In this document: piece by piece, positions 62,152 through 64,000 of the stretch
How the letters are laid out: every line of letters begins with the position of its first letter
Numbering within the stretch: position 1 is the stretch's first letter
From: an uncultured Gammaproteobacteria bacterium
Lineage (GTDB): Bacteria; Pseudomonadota; Gammaproteobacteria; HK1
Direction of reading: 5' to 3'
Length of the DNA stretch: 64,000 nt
Assembly (NCBI GenBank): GCA_958295835.1
Contig: OY282378.1
Coordinates: forward strand, 3,621,694-3,685,693
The notes under the pieces: generated by a model
What the model was told of the DNA's origin: nothing
Seen by the model: only the letters and a program-made list of their open reading frames with translations
The model's database searches: none
Position numbers and translations under genes: made by a program

Positions 62152-63030
62152 TTACGGCAGCGCCTCGCCGCCGTCCACGTCGCCGCCTATCTCGCCGGTA
62201 TCGTCCGGCGCCAGAGCAGCATCCCGGAGTTCGGCGAACGACTCCCCGATTCGGAAGGTGCGCCCTCGCCGGCGTTCCGCTTCGATCCACCAATCCGCTC
62301 GTGAAGGCTCATCGCGGATGGTGGCGAGCAGATTCGGACGCGCCTTCAAGTAGCAGCAGTCGCAGTTTCCCCGCTCCGAAGCTATACCCAGGTCGAAGGG
62401 TTGCGACTGCCAGAAAGCCGCCACGTCTTCACGGGTGACGCGAGCCTCGACCATCGGATAGCCGACCTCACAGGCTTGGTACAAGGCCGGCTTCCACCGC
62501 GCCGGCTCATCGAAGCGGAACCCAATCAGCTTCCGCGTTTGGCGACGGGTCAGCCCGTGGCGTTGCCACAGGTAGCGGTCGATCGTGGCTACCTTCAACT
62601 CATGCGTGCAGATACGTTCGGTGACGGACGGAAGGAAGCAGCCCATCCCAAGCAGCGCCGCGAAGGGCTCGCCGGCAACGCTCGCCGTGGCGCGGTCCAC
62701 GACGACCGCCCGGTACTTCGTCCCGTTGGCTCCGTCCGCTTCGTAGCCAAACTCAAGCCACGTCACAGGCACGTTCCACCGGGCGGACATGGCTTCAACG
62801 AAGTCGAGAGTTTCGGCGCGTTCCTTGCCCGTGTTGGCGAAGATTGCTTCCGTGCGGTCCGGCAACCGCCCGCCGTGCGCCATGAGAATCTGCGCGAGCA
62901 TGTAGGCACTCGACCGCCCTCCGGAGACGTTGACGACGTGGTACCAGGGAGACGCCGGCGGGACCCGGTACGGGTTCGCCCGCGACCGCGCTTCCTCGCC
63001 GATACCGGAGGCTGGACGGGCCGGGTTCAT
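62152..63030 (-). CDS. PAPS reductase-like PP-loop protein
   Basis: 292 residues from ATG 63030; a TTG at 63042 overlaps the ssb stop and is an alternative. VNVSGGRSSAYMLAQIL gives the PP-loop (SGGRSS), then IFANTGKERAETLDFVEAM, ERICTHELKVATIDRYL and a CDCCYLKA cluster. It resembles the phage/element PAPS-reductase-family proteins (phosphoadenosine phosphosulfate reductase domain). Such genes occur in phages and next to DNA-modification (Dnd) genes, but no dnd partners are visible. Substrate unknown. Confidence 0.8.
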   Translation of the reverse strand: MNPARPASGIGEEARSRANPYRVPPASPWYHVVNVSGGRSSAYMLAQILMAHGGRLPDRTEAIFANTGKERAETLDFVEAMSARWNVPVTWLEFGYEADGANGTKYRAVVVDRATASVAGEPFAALLGMGCFLPSVTERICTHELKVATIDRYLWQRHGLTRRQTRKLIGFRFDEPARWKPALYQACEVGYPMVEARVTREDVAAFWQSQPFDLGIASERGNCDCCYLKARPNLLATIRDEPSRADWWIEAERRRGRTFRIGESFAELRDAALAPDDTGEIGGDVDGGEALP

Positions 63031-63038
63031 CGCCTCGC

Positions 63039-63569
63039 TCAAAACGGAATGTCGTCGTCGAAGTCCGCGGGCGCACCGGCAGGACGCGCCGCCGGACTGC
63101 GAGCCTCCCGGTAGCCGCCGCCCTCACCCGCGCCCGCGGCAGGCCACATCCGCCCGCCGGCATCGTCGCCGTGCCTCCGGACGTCGTCGCGGTCCCGGCC
63201 GGCGCCCTCACCCTTCGCCTTGCGCCTCCCGCCGCCCGGGCGGACGGTCCGGGCAGACACCAGCGCATCGGCGACGATCTGCCACTGTTCCCGTTCCTCG
63301 CCGTCGCGCGACTGGAACCGGCTGAATTGCAGCCGACCGGACACGCTCACCGGATCACCCTTCGAGTGTCCGACCAGGGATTCGGCCACCCGCCCGAAGG
63401 CCGTCACCCGAAGCCACAGCGTTTCCGTGGCGCCGTCTTCCGCCCCTTGCGAGCGGTCCGGCACGTCTACCGCGAGGCTGGCCGTGGCCATCGGCTTTCC
63501 CGTGCGGGTTGCGTGTTCGTGCGGGTCACTGCCGAGCCGACCGTAGACGGCCAGGGTTGCGTTGCTCAT
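63039..63569 (-). CDS. ssb: Single-stranded DNA-binding protein
   Basis: 176 residues from ATG 63569 (MSNATLAVYGRLGSDPHEH). OB-fold segments GKPMATASLAVDV, TLWLRVTAFGRVAESL and SVSGRLQFSRFQSRDGEERE, a Gly/Arg-rich linker, and the acidic tip DFDDDIPF that recruits partner proteins. It is an element-encoded SSB. Its start overlaps the stop of the 60-residue gene upstream (ATGA). Confidence 0.93.
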   Translation of the reverse strand: MSNATLAVYGRLGSDPHEHATRTGKPMATASLAVDVPDRSQGAEDGATETLWLRVTAFGRVAESLVGHSKGDPVSVSGRLQFSRFQSRDGEEREQWQIVADALVSARTVRPGGGRRKAKGEGAGRDRDDVRRHGDDAGGRMWPAAGAGEGGGYREARSPAARPAGAPADFDDDIPF

Positions 63570-63748
63570 GTCGCTACTCCCTCCGTCGCGATCGGCGCCG
63601 GCCCGTCCGCCAAGCGCCGGCGCAGCATGGCGATCGCGATCTCCGCATCGCGCGCCGTCCACCCCGCCGATCTCCACGTGTCCGGGCCTCCGAGCCACCA
63701 CGCCAGAGCCGCCCGGTCCCGCTCGCGTGCTTCGTCGTCATACGCCAT
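63566..63748 (-). CDS. Small hypothetical protein upstream of ssb
   Basis: 60 residues from ATG 63748 with GGGAGG upstream; stop overlaps the ssb start by ATGA, indicating coupled translation. Sequence MAYDDEARERDRAALAWWLG with a short helical rest; no family recognised. Confidence 0.55.
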   Translation of the reverse strand: MAYDDEARERDRAALAWWLGGPDTWRSAGWTARDAEIAIAMLRRRLADGPAPIATEGVAT

Positions 63749-63760
63749 TGCTCGCCTCCC

Positions 63761-64000
63761 TCATCCCGTGCCGGGGTTCGCGCCGATGGCGACGTCCTCG
63801 CCGGCCAGCAGTCCCGCACGTCGATACAGGGACCGGCGCTTGCGCCAGCGCTCGCGTTCGGCCTCCGTCGCATCCTCCGGCGGCTCCGCCCGTACCAGGG
63901 CCGCCGCGGTCTTCGCGTCGCCCGCGAGCACCGCGCGGGTGAACGCCTCGTTGCGTTCCGACTGGCAGGCCGGGACCTCTACCGCCTGTCCGTTGTGCCT
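63761..64000 (-). CDS. Partial hypothetical gene (cut at right edge)
   Basis: The frame is open from the window edge to TGA 63761, giving 79 residues: EVPACQSERNEAFTRAVLAG, DAKTAAALVRAEPPEDATEA, ERWRKRRSLYRRAGLLAGED and a short end. Charged and helical; no family recognised. It sits 12 bp before the next gene in the same direction as ssb. Confidence 0.5.
   Translation of the reverse strand, partial: RHNGQAVEVPACQSERNEAFTRAVLAGDAKTAAALVRAEPPEDATEAERERWRKRRSLYRRAGLLAGEDVAIGANPGTG

Overview
The window is GC-rich double-stranded DNA of a Gram-negative proteobacterium, most likely a gammaproteobacterium. The housekeeping order rplU-rpmA-obgE-proB-(rpsT)-murJ-ribF-lspA, the trpD-trpC-gph block, waaA (LPS), dsbC, murJ and a Slam/surface-lipoprotein cassette all point to a diderm with a gammaproteobacterial backbone. 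No rRNA is present. Both window ends cut genes: an N4/N6-type DNA methyltransferase on the left and a prophage-type gene on the right.

Layout. 1-2.1 kb: a truncated HTH-DNA methyltransferase and an RND-pump remnant. 2.1-7.5 kb: two paralogous TbpB-like lipoproteins with almost identical 5' ends, Pro-Thr/Pro-Glu repeat tethers and related 3' ends, followed by a Slam-type outer-membrane translocator. This is a surface-lipoprotein display cassette that looks shaped by duplication and recombination. 7.5-14.2 kb: IS3 and AAA-ATPase remnants, an intradiol dioxygenase, GYD and ankyrin proteins, an MFS permease, creatinase and a PH-like membrane protein. 14.3-20.6 kb: a peptide-type ABC importer operon (fused ATPases, binding protein, two permeases). 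20.8-28.8 kb: two small membrane proteins, OsmC, trpC, trpD, gph, djlA, a DUF169-TRAP operon and a truncated M24-peptidase fragment.

29.2-39.1 kb is a decaying defence-type island. Four genes look intact: a PGN_0703-type restriction endonuclease, a YcjX/YcjF-like GTPase-membrane pair whose YcjF carries a duplicated N-terminal module, and an AlbA_2/HATPase protein. Around them lie broken genes: a DUF1156 methylase cut short at a dispersed repeat and lacking its expected catalytic region, a frameshifted RecF-like AAA ATPase with a stub of its coupled partner, a caspase fragment, an inverted AAA fragment, a TrlF with a large internal deletion, and a DUF1703-type AAA fragment.

39.2-58.6 kb is core genome: cysS, dsbC, pyk, a molybdo-enzyme maturation cluster (split XdhC, a MoeA-like/MocA-like fusion, and a SufU-like scaffold that appears to start at CTG), waaA, class II ilvC, tRNA-Pro, ispB, rplU-rpmA-obgE-proB, rpsT, murJ-ribF-lspA (no ileS between ribF and lspA), a Fur/Irr-type regulator and tRNA-Thr. 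From 58.58 kb onward an element resembling a prophage or integrative element abuts the 3' end of tRNA-Thr. It has helically phased direct repeats, four small membrane/coiled-coil proteins (two DUF1640-like), a lipoprotein, small DNA-binding proteins with a repeated GTAATCRGGGGAG motif, a PAPS-reductase-like protein and SSB; its integrase is not in the window.
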